Assembly: GCF_014595995.2 (NCBI RefSeq)
Contig: NZ_CP063989.1
Span: 2,108,001-2,172,000 of the forward strand
DNA: 64,000 nucleotides
Direction: 5' to 3'
DNA from: Actinomyces respiraculi
Lineage (GTDB): Bacteria; Actinomycetota; Actinomycetes; Actinomycetales; Actinomycetaceae
Each line of letters starts with the position of its first letter. Positions within the stretch are counted from its first letter, which is position 1. A program made the position numbers and the translations under genes. Under the pieces are notes generated by a model. The model saw only the letters and a program-made list of their open reading frames with translations, searched no databases and was not told the origin of the DNA. Below are positions 38,388 to 47,454 of the stretch, one piece after another.

Positions 38388-38561
38388 AGAGCGTGCGACC
38401 CGGACACAACATGCCATCGCGGGCAGTTGTGACCACGCTGCGAGGCTCGCCCGAACACAGCACCCACAGCCGCACGCATGCGCTGAGCCTCGAGTTTTCG
38501 GGCCGGCCCCTGATGCTTCCCCTGATGCTTCGGGTCAGGGACCAGTGTGAACGCTCAGGCC

Positions 38562-39332
38562 TCAGCGGTAGGCCTCGAAGGAGGCCCCTTCCTCGTAGTT
38601 GGCGACGAGGACGAGACCGCTGAGCGCGTAGGGGCCGCCAATGTAGGGCAGGGCCTGGACCAGGGCCGCCGCGACCTTCTGGCGCGAGTTGCCGGCCCGA
38701 ATCGCCCCGGCCACGTGAGGCCGCAGCTGGGTCGCGGCCCCGAGGGCAGCGATGGCGACGAGGCTGACGAGCTCGCGGAAGGCGATGTCGAGCACGCCGC
38801 GCGTCTCAACCTCCCCGAAGGCGACGGCGGTGAGCATGTGGGGGACCTGAGTGTCGAAGGGGGCCGGCAGGCCCGCGAAGACCTCCGCGACCTCGTCCCC
38901 GTAGAGAGGACGCTGGATGGCAGCGCCCGCCTTCTCACGCTTCTCGTAGGCGACCGTCGCGGCGGGCGCGAGAGGCAGGGCGACGCCGTGCGCGGTCAGG
39001 ACCTCGTTGAGGACCGCCACGGCGTTGAGCGTCTTGGGATAGCCGATGTAGGGCTGGCACTGGTAGACGGTCTCGCGCAGCTGCTCGGGCGTGGCACCGA
39101 CCCTCAGGGCCGCACCCACGTGAGCGCGCAGCTGTGGCAGCGTCTGCATCGTGGCCAGGCAGGTGACGGTGAGGAGCTCACGCTCGACGTCGGTGAGGAC
39201 CCCGGCCGAGAAGACCTCATCGAAGATCTGGTTCTGGAGGGTCTCCATGAGCTCGGGGTCGGTGGGGCTGGGCTCGGGCTCAGCGCCGAAGAGCCGGGTG
39301 AAGGTCTCGCGGGCGGCGGGGGTCAGGGGCAT
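38562..39332 (-). CDS. Carboxymuconolactone decarboxylase family protein with two tandem CMD domains
   Basis: 256 aa. Two AhpD-like halves: first at about 40-115 (ELLTVTCLATMQTLPQLRAHVGAALRVGATPEQLRETVYQCQPYIGYPKTLNA) and second at about 165-245 (ELVSLVAIAALGAATQLRPHVAGAIRAGNSRQKVAAALVQALPYIGGPYAL). Neither half has a CxxC pair, so a peroxidase/disulfide role like AhpD is unlikely; it is nearer to CMD-type decarboxylases or tautomerases. GGAGAG precedes ATG 39332. No aromatic-degradation genes adjoin it, so the substrate is open. Confidence 0.85.
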   Translation of the reverse strand: MPLTPAARETFTRLFGAEPEPSPTDPELMETLQNQIFDEVFSAGVLTDVERELLTVTCLATMQTLPQLRAHVGAALRVGATPEQLRETVYQCQPYIGYPKTLNAVAVLNEVLTAHGVALPLAPAATVAYEKREKAGAAIQRPLYGDEVAEVFAGLPAPFDTQVPHMLTAVAFGEVETRGVLDIAFRELVSLVAIAALGAATQLRPHVAGAIRAGNSRQKVAAALVQALPYIGGPYALSGLVLVANYEEGASFEAYR

Positions 39333-39374
39333 GGTCTCTCCAATCGCTGGTGATCAGGTGTGAAGATGGCGTCG

Positions 39375-39412
39375 GCCCGGCGTCCCGTGGAGGTCTCCAC
39401 GGGACGCCGGGC
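39375..39412 (-). terminator. Strong 18-bp hairpin downstream of the GH3 gene
   Basis: GCCCGGCGTCCCGTGGAG (39375-39392) pairs perfectly with 39395-39412 around a two-base centre. It sits between the GH3 3' end and the CMD start, so it probably ends GH3 transcription. There is no clear U-run after it. A degenerate copy of the GH3 3' end (CCGGGCTCAG) lies at 39423-39438. Confidence 0.6.
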
Positions 39413-39507
39413 GACGACGCGGGCCGGGCTCAGTGGGCGGGCGAGCGGCCGACCTCGGCGGCTCGACGGCGCAGGCCCGACCGAGCGGACGGATACGCGA
39501 GCCGGGC

Positions 39508-41934
39508 TCAGCGGGCGAGTTTCCAGGCCATGCGCACCACTCGGGCGGCCTGCGTCTGAAGGCGTTCGCGCGTGAGGGTGGCGCCCGACTCGGACCCGCC
39601 GGCCAGAGCCTCGAGGATGTCCTGGCGATCCTCCTCACAGCCGGGCATGAACAGCTCGTTGCCCGCGGCGACGGTGGCGCCCGCGGCAGCGCGCGGGTGC
39701 GTGAGGTCGGTGCGGGTCATGAAGCGCACCACCCAGTCGGTCATGACGAGCCCCTGGTAGCCCCACTCCTCACGCAGGATCGTCTCCAGCAGCTCGGCGG
39801 ACTCGGAGGTGTGGACTCCGTTGACGAGGTTGTAGGAGGTCATGAGCCCATGCGGCTGGGCCTCGCGCACGCAGATCTCGAAGGAGCGCAGGTACAGGTC
39901 GCGCGCCGCCCGCTTGGAGACGCGGCTGTTGGAGTTGAGCCGGTTCGTCTCCTGGTTGTTGAAGGCGAAGTGCTTGACGGTGACGCCGCGGCCCGGGTGC
40001 TGCTGCACGCCGCGGGTGATGCCCGCAGCGATGCGGCCGGACAGCAGCGGGTCCTCGGAGAAGTACTCGAAGTTGCGTCCGCACAGGATGGAGCGGTGCA
40101 GGTTGAAGGCCGGGGCGAGCCACAGATGCGCCCCGAAGTGCTCCATCTCGGTCCCCACGAGGTCGCCGTAGGCGGCCGCGAGCGCGGGGTTCCAGGTCTG
40201 GGCGACGGCGGTGCCGATCGGGATCGCCGTCGTGTACTGCTCGTAGGTGGACCGCGGGGTGCGGGGCTCATTGACAAGGCCCAGCGCCGCCAGGGACTCC
40301 TCGTCCATGAGGTCACCCATGAGTCCGCCGAAGGCGCTGCCGAGCGGGAAGGCACCGCGCTCGTCAACGCCGACCTGCGGGGCAAGGCGCAGGCCGGCTG
40401 GGCCGTCGGGCAGGATGAGCGGCGGGACGTTCTCGACGCGGGTGGTGGACTGGCCCGCGGCGCCAATGAGGCTGGAGGCGGCCTGGCCGATGATCGACTG
40501 CTTGTCTGCGGCCTCGGCGTAGTCGCCCAGGACGAGGTAGCTCAGGTCGTCGTCGCTGAGCCCCCGCACGAAGTCCAGCTCCTCGCTCAGGTCGACGGCC
40601 TCCTGGGTGTCGTCGCGGCGCAGGTCCGCTGCGGCCACGGCCAGGCGCGGGGCGTCGTCGGGAATCTCGACGGCGGTGGGGGCCTCGGGGCGCCAGTCGG
40701 TGAAGCCGGCCTCGCCCAGGACATCGTGGAGGCGGCGCACGATCGCGGTCTCGGCGAGGGTGATGACAGCGGCGACGGCGGTGGCGCGGCTGGAGGTGCC
40801 CACGCGCACGACGTAGTCGCCGGCCTCCAGGACGGTGGCGGCCGTGGCCTCGTTGTAGGAGGCGAGGTCGACCAGGTCGAAGGATACGGTGGTCTCGGTG
40901 CCCACGCCGGGGGCCAGCTCCGCGGTCTTGGTGAAACCGGCGAGCGCCTGGTAGGGCTGGTCGAGGTCGCCGGCGGGGACGGAGACGTAGACCTGGACGA
41001 CCTCCTTGCCGGGGCGGGTGCCCGTGTTGGTGACGGGGACGGTGACGGTGACGGTCGAGGCTTCGACGTCGACGGCGGCGTCGCCGAGTGCGAAGGTGGT
41101 CCAGCCCAGGCCGTGGCCGAAGGCGAAGAGGGGCTCGGCGCCCACGGAGTCGAGGTAGCGGTAGCCGACGTACACGCCCTCGCGGTAGTCGGCGTCGTCA
41201 CTCTCACCGAAGGTGCCCACGGCCGGGTAGTCCTCCCAGGCGGCCCAGGTGGTGGCGAGGTGGCCGGAGGGGTAGGCGGTGCCGAGCAGGACGTCGGCGA
41301 GGACGTCACCGGTGACGGCGCCGAGCTGGGACAGCACGAGGATGTTGGCCACATCCTTGACGGGGGTCAGGTCGACGGGGCCGCCGACGTTGAGGACGAG
41401 GAGGAAGGGCTTGTCGGCCGCCTCGAGGGCGAGGATGTCGTGCACCTCGTCGTCGGTGAGCATGACGTCGCCGGGGACGGGGGTGCGGTCGGTGCCCTCA
41501 CCGGAGTCACGGGCGACGACGTAAATGGCGACGTCGCCGTCGCCGTCGAGGGGCAGGTCGACGGCGGGAGCGGGCACGACGGCGCCCATGGCGTAGAAGA
41601 TGGGGGGCTGGCCGGCGGCCTTGGCCTCGGCCTTGATCTGGGTGAGGAAGTTCCGGTAGGCGGCGTCGGCGAGGGTGTCGTAGGCGTCGAGCCAGGAGCG
41701 GGTGGTGATGTCGAAGCCGGCGTTGATCAGGCCCTCCTCGATGGTGACGACGTGGCGGGAGTTGACGTCGCCGGAGCCGGTGCCGCCCTTGACGGTGCGG
41801 CGCACGCCCGCGCCGTAGGCGTCGATGCGGCAGGGCGCGTCGAGGGGGAAGGTCCCGTCGCTGCTGAGCAGGACCATGGACTCGGGGGCGGCGGCCCTGA
41901 CGGTCGCGAGGTGGTCGATCTCGAACTGTTCCAC
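39508..41934 (-). CDS. Glycoside hydrolase family 3, circularly permuted domain order
   Basis: 808 aa. The C-terminal-type alpha/beta sandwich comes first (residues ~15-270: VLLSSDGTFPL, VAIYVVARDSGEGTDR, GAVTGDVLADVLLGTAYPSGHLATTW), then a fibronectin III-like domain (~290-400), then the catalytic (alpha/beta)8 domain last (~480-800: LILPDGPAGLR, CGRNFEYFSEDPLLSG, VKHFAFNNQETNR). The nucleophile is the Asp in GLVMTDWVV near residue 730. This reversed order is known in a subset of GH3 beta-glucosidases from gut and rumen bacteria. No signal peptide, so it probably cleaves imported glucosides. GTG 41934 with AAGGAG upstream. Confidence 0.92.
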   Translation of the reverse strand: MEQFEIDHLATVRAAAPESMVLLSSDGTFPLDAPCRIDAYGAGVRRTVKGGTGSGDVNSRHVVTIEEGLINAGFDITTRSWLDAYDTLADAAYRNFLTQIKAEAKAAGQPPIFYAMGAVVPAPAVDLPLDGDGDVAIYVVARDSGEGTDRTPVPGDVMLTDDEVHDILALEAADKPFLLVLNVGGPVDLTPVKDVANILVLSQLGAVTGDVLADVLLGTAYPSGHLATTWAAWEDYPAVGTFGESDDADYREGVYVGYRYLDSVGAEPLFAFGHGLGWTTFALGDAAVDVEASTVTVTVPVTNTGTRPGKEVVQVYVSVPAGDLDQPYQALAGFTKTAELAPGVGTETTVSFDLVDLASYNEATAATVLEAGDYVVRVGTSSRATAVAAVITLAETAIVRRLHDVLGEAGFTDWRPEAPTAVEIPDDAPRLAVAAADLRRDDTQEAVDLSEELDFVRGLSDDDLSYLVLGDYAEAADKQSIIGQAASSLIGAAGQSTTRVENVPPLILPDGPAGLRLAPQVGVDERGAFPLGSAFGGLMGDLMDEESLAALGLVNEPRTPRSTYEQYTTAIPIGTAVAQTWNPALAAAYGDLVGTEMEHFGAHLWLAPAFNLHRSILCGRNFEYFSEDPLLSGRIAAGITRGVQQHPGRGVTVKHFAFNNQETNRLNSNSRVSKRAARDLYLRSFEICVREAQPHGLMTSYNLVNGVHTSESAELLETILREEWGYQGLVMTDWVVRFMTRTDLTHPRAAAGATVAAGNELFMPGCEEDRQDILEALAGGSESGATLTRERLQTQAARVVRMAWKLAR

Positions 41935-42051
41935 GTGTGGCTCCTTCGCCGTCGTCGGGGTGCTGGTGGCGGCTCACCAACGTTGGGAGCTGGCCACGCC
42001 ACAAATCCTACCGCCCGGTACAAAATGACGCTAGCCCCTTACCCCTCCCCC

Positions 42052-42112
42052 AACTCCTCGGTGTGCTCGCGACGTACGGATATGCGCCGTGTCGAGAGCA
42101 CACCGAGGAGTT
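42052..42112 (-). terminator. 17-bp perfect inverted repeat between aldo/keto reductase and GH3 genes
   Basis: AACTCCTCGGTGTGCTC (42052-42068) and its exact complement at 42096-42112 enclose a 27-base loop, which is itself partly self-complementary. It lies just beyond the 3' end of the minus-strand aldo/keto reductase and before GH3. It could terminate the former. It lacks a T-run, and its arms do not match family A or B. Confidence 0.5.
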
Positions 42113-42145
42113 CGAGAGCGTGGGGGCGGCGGGTCGGCCGACGTG

Positions 42146-43120
42146 TCAGGGCCGCGGCAGCGCTCCGACGACGTCGTGGGCCTGGTAGGGCTCCTCGAGG
42201 AAGGCGACCTCCTCGGCGCTCAGCTCCAGGCTCAGCGCCCGCACGGCGTCGTCGACACGGCTGGGCCGCGAGCAGCCGACGATGGGGGCGGCCACGCCCT
42301 TGGCCCAGTGCCAAGCGAGGGCGACGTCGGCCATGGGCACGCCCAGGCGTGCGGCCAGTGTCGCCACCCGCTCGATGACGGGCATGTCGATCTCGCGGGT
42401 ACGGTCGTACTTGTCGCGCATCATCACATCCGTCCTCGAGCGCGTGGAGTCGGAGTCCCACTCGGGGCGGGCGAGGTGGCCCGAGGCCAGCGGGCTGTAG
42501 GGGGTCAGGCTCATCCCGTACTGCTCGCACACGGGGATGAGGTCGCGCTCGTCCTCGCGGTAGAGCAGGTTGTAGTGGTTCTGCATGCTCGCGAAGCGGG
42601 TCCAGCCGTGGGAGTCGGCGACGAGCTGCATGTTGTGCAGCTGGTAGCCGTACATGGCGCTGGCGCCCAGGGCCCTGACCTTGCCGGCGCGCACGAGCGC
42701 GTCAAGGGCCTCCATCGTCTCCTCCACCGGGGTGGCGTAGTCGAAGCGGTGGATGATGTAGAGGTCGAGGTAGTCGGTGCCCAGGCGCTGGAGCGTGCCC
42801 TCGATCTCCCGCGCGATGGCGGGGGCGGTGAGGGTCCCCTCGTTGAAGTAGACCTTGGAGGCGAGCACGACGTCCTCGCGCTTGACGCCCAGGTTCTTCA
42901 GGGACGTCCCGATGAACTCCTCACTCGTGCCCCGGGCGTAGGTGTTGGCCGTGTCGATGAAGCTGAGGCCGAGCTCGAGGGCTCGGGCGATGACGGCCTG
43001 AGTCGAGGGCTGGTCGATGACCCACTGATGGAACTCGGGCACGGCCTGCCCGAAGCTCATTCCTCCCAGGCACAGGCGGGGAATGCGAATGCCGGTGGTA
43101 CCCAGTTCGGTGTACTTCAT
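42146..43120 (-). CDS. Aldo/keto reductase (AKR, Tas/YghZ-like)
   Basis: 324 aa. MKYTELGTTGIRIPRLCLGGMSFGQ at the N-terminus; catalytic Asp56 (FIDTANTYARG), Tyr61, Lys89 (LASKVYF) and His124 (LYIIHRFD). The C-terminal AAPIVGCSRPSRVDDAVRAL binds NADPH. It resembles the 1-methyl-alloxan/auxin-like oxidoreductase group; substrates are usually not known. ATG 43120 has AAGGAGAGAG upstream. Transcribed toward GH3 but separated by a hairpin. Confidence 0.9.
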   Translation of the reverse strand: MKYTELGTTGIRIPRLCLGGMSFGQAVPEFHQWVIDQPSTQAVIARALELGLSFIDTANTYARGTSEEFIGTSLKNLGVKREDVVLASKVYFNEGTLTAPAIAREIEGTLQRLGTDYLDLYIIHRFDYATPVEETMEALDALVRAGKVRALGASAMYGYQLHNMQLVADSHGWTRFASMQNHYNLLYREDERDLIPVCEQYGMSLTPYSPLASGHLARPEWDSDSTRSRTDVMMRDKYDRTREIDMPVIERVATLAARLGVPMADVALAWHWAKGVAAPIVGCSRPSRVDDAVRALSLELSAEEVAFLEEPYQAHDVVGALPRP

Positions 43121-43228
43121 GGCTCTCTCCTTCGATGACGCCGGTGACCGCATCCGCGCGGCGGCTTGCACTCTGCCATCTCCCCGGCGTGGGCGTAATA
43201 GTGCGATCGGTCATATTTAGGGGTGCCG

Positions 43229-43918
43229 TCAGACCGCTTGGGGGTGCACGGCGCGCAGGTAGAGGACGGCGAGCTGGGTGCGGTTGCGCAGCCCGGTCCT
43301 CGCCAGGGCGGCGGAGACGTGGTTGCGCACCGTGCCCTCGCTCATGAACAGCCTCTGGGCGATCTCGGCGTTGTCGAGGCCGTCGGCGACGGCGCGCACG
43401 ACCTCGTACTCGCGCTCGGTGAGGTCCCGCAGCGCCTCGGGGCGCTCCTCGCCCGTCGAGGCGCCCGCCCGGCCGACGCCCCGGGCGCCCGCCGGGGCAC
43501 CGCCCGCCGCGGCACCGGCGAGCACGCCCCTCTCGACGACCTCACCCTCGAGCACGCTCATGCCTGCCATGACCCCGCGCAGCGCGGGGGCGATGCGGGC
43601 GACGTCCTGCTTGATAAGGAACCCCCGTGCCCCCATGCGCAGGGCACGACCGATGTACTCGTCGTCGGCGAAGGTCGTGAGAAAGACGATGCGGGCCTGG
43701 GCGTCCTCAGCCAGGACCTCCTCGGCGGCGCTGAGCCCGTCCCCAGCGGGCATGCGCACGTCCATGAGCAGGACGTCGGGGCGGTGGCGGCGCCACAGGG
43801 CAACCGCCTCGGGGCCGCTGGTCCCCGTGGCGACGACGTCGATATCACCCTCGGCGGTGAGGATCGTGGTCAGGGCCTGGGAGACGATGACGTCGTCGTC
43901 GACGATGAGCACTCTCAT
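43229..43918 (-). CDS. NarL/LuxR-family response regulator of the ABC-linked two-component system
   Basis: 229 aa. Receiver domain with acidic DDD at 7-9, Asp53 (VLLMDVRMP), Thr (FLTTFAD) and Lys (FLIKQD). The LuxR domain reads LTEREYEVVRAVADGLDNAEIAQRLFMSEGTVRNHVSAAL. An Ala/Gly-rich linker joins the domains. ATG 43918 overlaps the kinase stop by four bases and has GGAGGAG upstream. It probably controls the divergent ABC transporter operon starting at 45291, the arrangement typical of peptide-antibiotic sensing systems in Gram-positives. Confidence 0.93.
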   Translation of the reverse strand: MRVLIVDDDVIVSQALTTILTAEGDIDVVATGTSGPEAVALWRRHRPDVLLMDVRMPAGDGLSAAEEVLAEDAQARIVFLTTFADDEYIGRALRMGARGFLIKQDVARIAPALRGVMAGMSVLEGEVVERGVLAGAAAGGAPAGARGVGRAGASTGEERPEALRDLTEREYEVVRAVADGLDNAEIAQRLFMSEGTVRNHVSAALARTGLRNRTQLAVLYLRAVHPQAV

Positions 43919-45168
43919 GCCGGCTCCTCCTGGGGCTTGGGGATGGTGGCGAGGATGGTGAAGCGCGGGCGGGCGTGCACGTGCAGGCGGCCGCCCAGCG
44001 CCTCGACGCGGTCGGCCATCGACATGAGGCCCAGGCCACGGTGGGACGGGCGGGGGGCGGCCGGGTCCTGCCGGCCGCGGCCCCGGGGACCGCCATCGTC
44101 GAGCCGGCCGGGGGCCGGCAGGCCGGGGTCGAGACGGCCGGCGCCGTCGTCGACGACCCGCACGCGCCACAGGGCGGGCAGGTCCGTCACGCTCACGCTC
44201 ACGCGCTGCGCACGCCCGTGGCGCACCGCGTTGGTCAGCGCCTCGCGCACGAGCGCGCTCACGCACCGCGCCACCTGGGCGGGCGGCTCGCGCTCGAGGT
44301 CGCACTCGACGTCGACCTCCAGGCCGCTGCGCCCGGCCAGGACGTGGAGCGTCGTCGCCAGGTCCTGGGCGTCGTCGGCCAGGTCGTGGACGGAGGTGCG
44401 CATGAGGGTGAGGGCGTCGTCGATACCCGACGTCAGCGTCCCCAGCGCCGCCACGACGGCCTCGTCGTCGCGGTGGACGACCTCCAGGGCCCGCGCCTGG
44501 AGCAGGAGGCGGGTGAGCTGGTGGCCGACGCCGTCGTGAATGTCCTGGGCGATACGGGTGCGCTCACCCAGGACGGCCGCGCGCGCCTCGTACTCGGAGG
44601 CCTCCTCGAGGCGGGCGCGCGAGACGACGAGGTCGCGGATGCGCCGGTCGAGGTCGTCGCGCAGGACATGCATGTGGCGGGTGCGACCCGCCAGCTCGAC
44701 GGTGCGCACGGCCAGCAGCGCGCCGAGCAGGGCGACGGCGCCAACGAACGCGACCGTCGCACCCTTAACGACGTCGGGATGATCCAGGGCGCGCAGCCAC
44801 ACGGGCACCGCGGCCGCGAGCGCCCACGTCCACCACGCCGGGCGGTCCCCGCCGTGCGACCTGCGCGTCAGTGCCCTCACGAGGTCGTAGACGAGCAGCG
44901 GGACCACGACGACGGCGCGGGGCTCGAGCGCTCCGGCCAGCAGGAGCGCCGACGGCATGAGGGCGCTCGCCCCCGCGCGCGCTCGCGTGCGCCTGGCGCC
45001 GTCGCCACCGTCCTCGCCACCATCGCCCTCCTCGAGGGCGCCGCACAGGGCGGAGACGGTGACGGCGACGAGGAGCCAGGCGACGGCGTGCCCGTCCGCC
45101 TCGCAGGCGATGACCACGATGGCGACGCACACGCCCGCCAGCACCGCCTTGTCGGCCACGACCCTCAT
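43915..45168 (-). CDS. Histidine kinase (HisKA_3 type) of the ABC-linked two-component system
   Basis: 417 aa. Four to five membrane segments in the first 155 residues, then a coiled linker and phospho-acceptor His211 in RIAQDIHDGVGHQLTRLLLQ. The ATPase domain has EALTNAVRHG (N-box) and VRVVDDGAG, followed by an insertion rich in Gly/Pro/Arg before HRGLGLMSMADRVEALGG. ATG 45168 has no ribosome site, but TATCAT lies exactly six bases upstream (45175-45180), so a leaderless start is likely. Divergent from the ABC operon with 122 bp between starts. Confidence 0.9.
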   Translation of the reverse strand: MRVVADKAVLAGVCVAIVVIACEADGHAVAWLLVAVTVSALCGALEEGDGGEDGGDGARRTRARAGASALMPSALLLAGALEPRAVVVVPLLVYDLVRALTRRSHGGDRPAWWTWALAAAVPVWLRALDHPDVVKGATVAFVGAVALLGALLAVRTVELAGRTRHMHVLRDDLDRRIRDLVVSRARLEEASEYEARAAVLGERTRIAQDIHDGVGHQLTRLLLQARALEVVHRDDEAVVAALGTLTSGIDDALTLMRTSVHDLADDAQDLATTLHVLAGRSGLEVDVECDLEREPPAQVARCVSALVREALTNAVRHGRAQRVSVSVTDLPALWRVRVVDDGAGRLDPGLPAPGRLDDGGPRGRGRQDPAAPRPSHRGLGLMSMADRVEALGGRLHVHARPRFTILATIPKPQEEPA

Positions 45169-45174
45169 AGCGCG

Positions 45175-45180
45175 ATGATA
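45175..45180 (-). promoter_or_regulatory. -10 element for a probably leaderless kinase mRNA
   Basis: TATCAT on the minus strand is separated by six bases (CGCGCT) from the kinase ATG at 45168. With the usual 6-7 base distance from -10 to the start of transcription, the message would begin at the start codon. The same geometry occurs at guaA and tauE in this window. Confidence 0.55.
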
Positions 45181-45290
45181 GGGACCCGCGCGCCACCCAT
45201 GACACCTGTCACGGGTGAGCGAGCGGGCGCCGTCGTCCTCATGACGGCAGGCACTTCCGGGCGCCATCGGGCGCCGGGGAGCATGGATCC

Positions 45291-46304
45291 ATGACCAGAT
45301 CACCGCATCCCCGCTCCTCAGCGGCCCCCTCACCGGCATCCGACGACGTCCCTGCGGTCGCCATCGACGGCCTCATCAAGCGCTACGGCGAGCTCGTCGC
45401 CGTCGACGGGCTGTCCCTCACCGTCCCGCGCGGCGAGATCCTCGGGCTGCTCGGCCCCAACGGCTCGGGCAAGACGACGACGATCAGCTGCCTGCTGTCC
45501 CTCCTGAGCTACGACGCCGGGCAGGTGCGCGTCCTGGGCAAGCCGATGACGCCAACCTCCTACGCCCTCAAGCGGCGCGTCGGCCTCGTGCCCCAGGAGG
45601 TCGCGGTCCTCGACGAGCTCACCGTGCGCGAGAACGTCGACGCCTTCTGCGCCCTGTACGTCACCGACCGCACCGCGCGCCACGAGCTGGTCGAGGAGGC
45701 CATCGCCTTCGTCGGCCTGGAGAAGTTCGCCCGGTTCCGGCCGGCCAAGCTCTCCGGAGGGCTCCTGCGCCGTCTCAACATTGCCTGCGGCATCGCCCAC
45801 CGGCCCGAGCTCGTCATCTTCGACGAGCCGACCGTCGCCGTCGACCCGCAGAGCCGCAACGCCATCCTCGAAGGCATCTCGCGTCTCAACGAGCAGGGCG
45901 CCACGATCATCTACACGAGCCACTACATGGAGGAGGTCGAGCAGCTGTGCGACCGCGTCGTCATCATGGACGCCGGCCGCCAGGTGGCAGCGGGCACGCC
46001 CCGTGAGCTGACCGCCATGATCGGCACCGGTGACCGTGTGAACGCCGAGCTCCTCGCACCCGAGACCCACGGCGAGGTGTTCCTCGAGCGGCTACGGCGC
46101 CTGGAGCACGTGCGCTCGGCCTCGATCGACTCCGAGGGGCTGCTGGCCGTCGAGTGCCGACCCGGTTCCCACAACCTCTCCGACATCCTCTCCGTCCTGT
46201 CCGAGGCCGGCGTCACGGTGGGCCGTGTCACCTCACAGCCGCCGACCCTCAATGACGTCTTCCTTGAGATCACGGGCCGTGCCCTGCGGGACGAGGCGGC
46301 CTGA
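45291..46304 (+). CDS. ABC transporter ATP-binding protein
   Basis: 337 aa. Walker A GPNGSGKTT, Q-loop VPQEVAVL, signature LSGGLLRRLNIA, Walker B ELVIFDEPTVAVDPQSR, and H-loop TSHYMEE, all of the ABC-2/DrrA-type drug and antibiotic exporter class. The C-terminal ~90 residues (VNAELLAPETHGEVFLERL ... PPTLNDVFLEITGRALRDEAA) form the regulatory DrrA-like extension. It is followed after one base by two permease genes, forming a complete heterodimeric exporter. Divergent from the two-component system, which probably regulates it. Confidence 0.93.
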   Translation: MTRSPHPRSSAAPSPASDDVPAVAIDGLIKRYGELVAVDGLSLTVPRGEILGLLGPNGSGKTTTISCLLSLLSYDAGQVRVLGKPMTPTSYALKRRVGLVPQEVAVLDELTVRENVDAFCALYVTDRTARHELVEEAIAFVGLEKFARFRPAKLSGGLLRRLNIACGIAHRPELVIFDEPTVAVDPQSRNAILEGISRLNEQGATIIYTSHYMEEVEQLCDRVVIMDAGRQVAAGTPRELTAMIGTGDRVNAELLAPETHGEVFLERLRRLEHVRSASIDSEGLLAVECRPGSHNLSDILSVLSEAGVTVGRVTSQPPTLNDVFLEITGRALRDEAA

Positions 46305-46305
46305 G

Positions 46306-47454
46306 ATGGCAACCCTCGTGCGCTACGAGCTCGTGCGCCTGCTGCGCGACAAGACCCTGCTCATGTGGGCTCTCGTCCTGCCCTTGTCCCTCACCGTCAT
46401 CTTCATGGCGATGTTCTCCCACCTCGACGACTCCTTCGCCCCCACCCCGATGACGCTGGGCGTCGTCGAGGACACCGCCTTGACCGAGGCGCCCGGCGTG
46501 TCCCAGGTCGTCGAGACAGTCTCCACCGGGGCGGACAGGCTCATCGACCCGGTGCCTGCGGCCGACGCCGAGCAGGCGCTGGCGGCGGCCCGCGCCGGAG
46601 ACACCCTGGGCTACCTCGACGTCACGGACGGCCGCCTGGTCCTCCACCTGACCGACGAGGGCAACGCGACGACGACGGCCCCGGTCCTGCGGGCGGCCCT
46701 CGACGTCTGGGCGCAGACGGGCGCGCAGATCGACTCCCTCACCGCGGCCGTCGCCGCGGGCGAGGTCTCCCCCGACGCCCTGGCCGCCCTGCCCGCCTCG
46801 GGGCGGGGACCCGACGTCACCCGCGAGATGGCGCTCACGCCGGTGGCCAGCTCGTCGGGCACGGGCTACTACCTGTCCCTGCTCGCCTTCACCTCCGCCA
46901 TGGGGATGATGTTCGCGCTCGTCGCCGTCCAGGAGTGCCTGGCTGCCTCCGGCCCCACCGGTGCCCGGCGCACGCTTGCAGCCCTGCCCAGGCGCACCGT
47001 CCTGGCCGGGGTCCTGCTCGCCTCGTGGGTGGCGATGACGGTCTGCCTGCTCGTGGCCCTGGCCGTCATGGTGCTCGTCGCCGACGTCGAGATGGGCCCG
47101 CACGGGTGGCTCAGTGTCGTCGCCGTCGTCGTCTCCAGCCTCATGAGCTGCGCGGGCGGCGCCCTGCTGGGGACCTGGCCCTCGCTCAAGCCCGCCATCG
47201 TCTCAGCGGTCGCATCGTTCCTCTCACTGTTCACCGGCCTGTACGGCCCCGGAGCCAAGAACCTCGCCGACTCCCTGGAGGAGACGGTGCCGTGGCTGGC
47301 GCGGGCGAACCCGTTGTGGCACTCGTCCCGGGCCTTCTACTCGCTGCTCTACTTCGGCTCGCTCGAGCCCTTCGTCCTGGCCTGCGCGGCGATGACCGCC
47401 TTCGCCGTCGTCTTCTTCGTCCTGGCCCTGCTGCGTCTGAGGAGGACAGCATGA
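46306..47454 (+). CDS. ABC-2 type permease, first subunit
   Basis: 382 aa. One N-terminal helix (LLMWALVLPLSLTVIFMAMF), an outside domain of about 150 residues, then five helices (YYLSLLAFTSAMGMMFALVAV, LAGVLLASWVAMTVCLLVALAVMVLV, LSVVAVVVSSLMSCAGGALLG, AIVSAVASFLSLFTGLYG, FVLACAAMTAFAVVFFVLALL). This is the ABC-2 membrane topology. ATG 46306 lies one base after the ATPase stop, so translation is coupled. Forms the export channel with the next gene's product. Confidence 0.9.
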   Translation: MATLVRYELVRLLRDKTLLMWALVLPLSLTVIFMAMFSHLDDSFAPTPMTLGVVEDTALTEAPGVSQVVETVSTGADRLIDPVPAADAEQALAAARAGDTLGYLDVTDGRLVLHLTDEGNATTTAPVLRAALDVWAQTGAQIDSLTAAVAAGEVSPDALAALPASGRGPDVTREMALTPVASSSGTGYYLSLLAFTSAMGMMFALVAVQECLAASGPTGARRTLAALPRRTVLAGVLLASWVAMTVCLLVALAVMVLVADVEMGPHGWLSVVAVVVSSLMSCAGGALLGTWPSLKPAIVSAVASFLSLFTGLYGPGAKNLADSLEETVPWLARANPLWHSSRAFYSLLYFGSLEPFVLACAAMTAFAVVFFVLALLRLRRTA

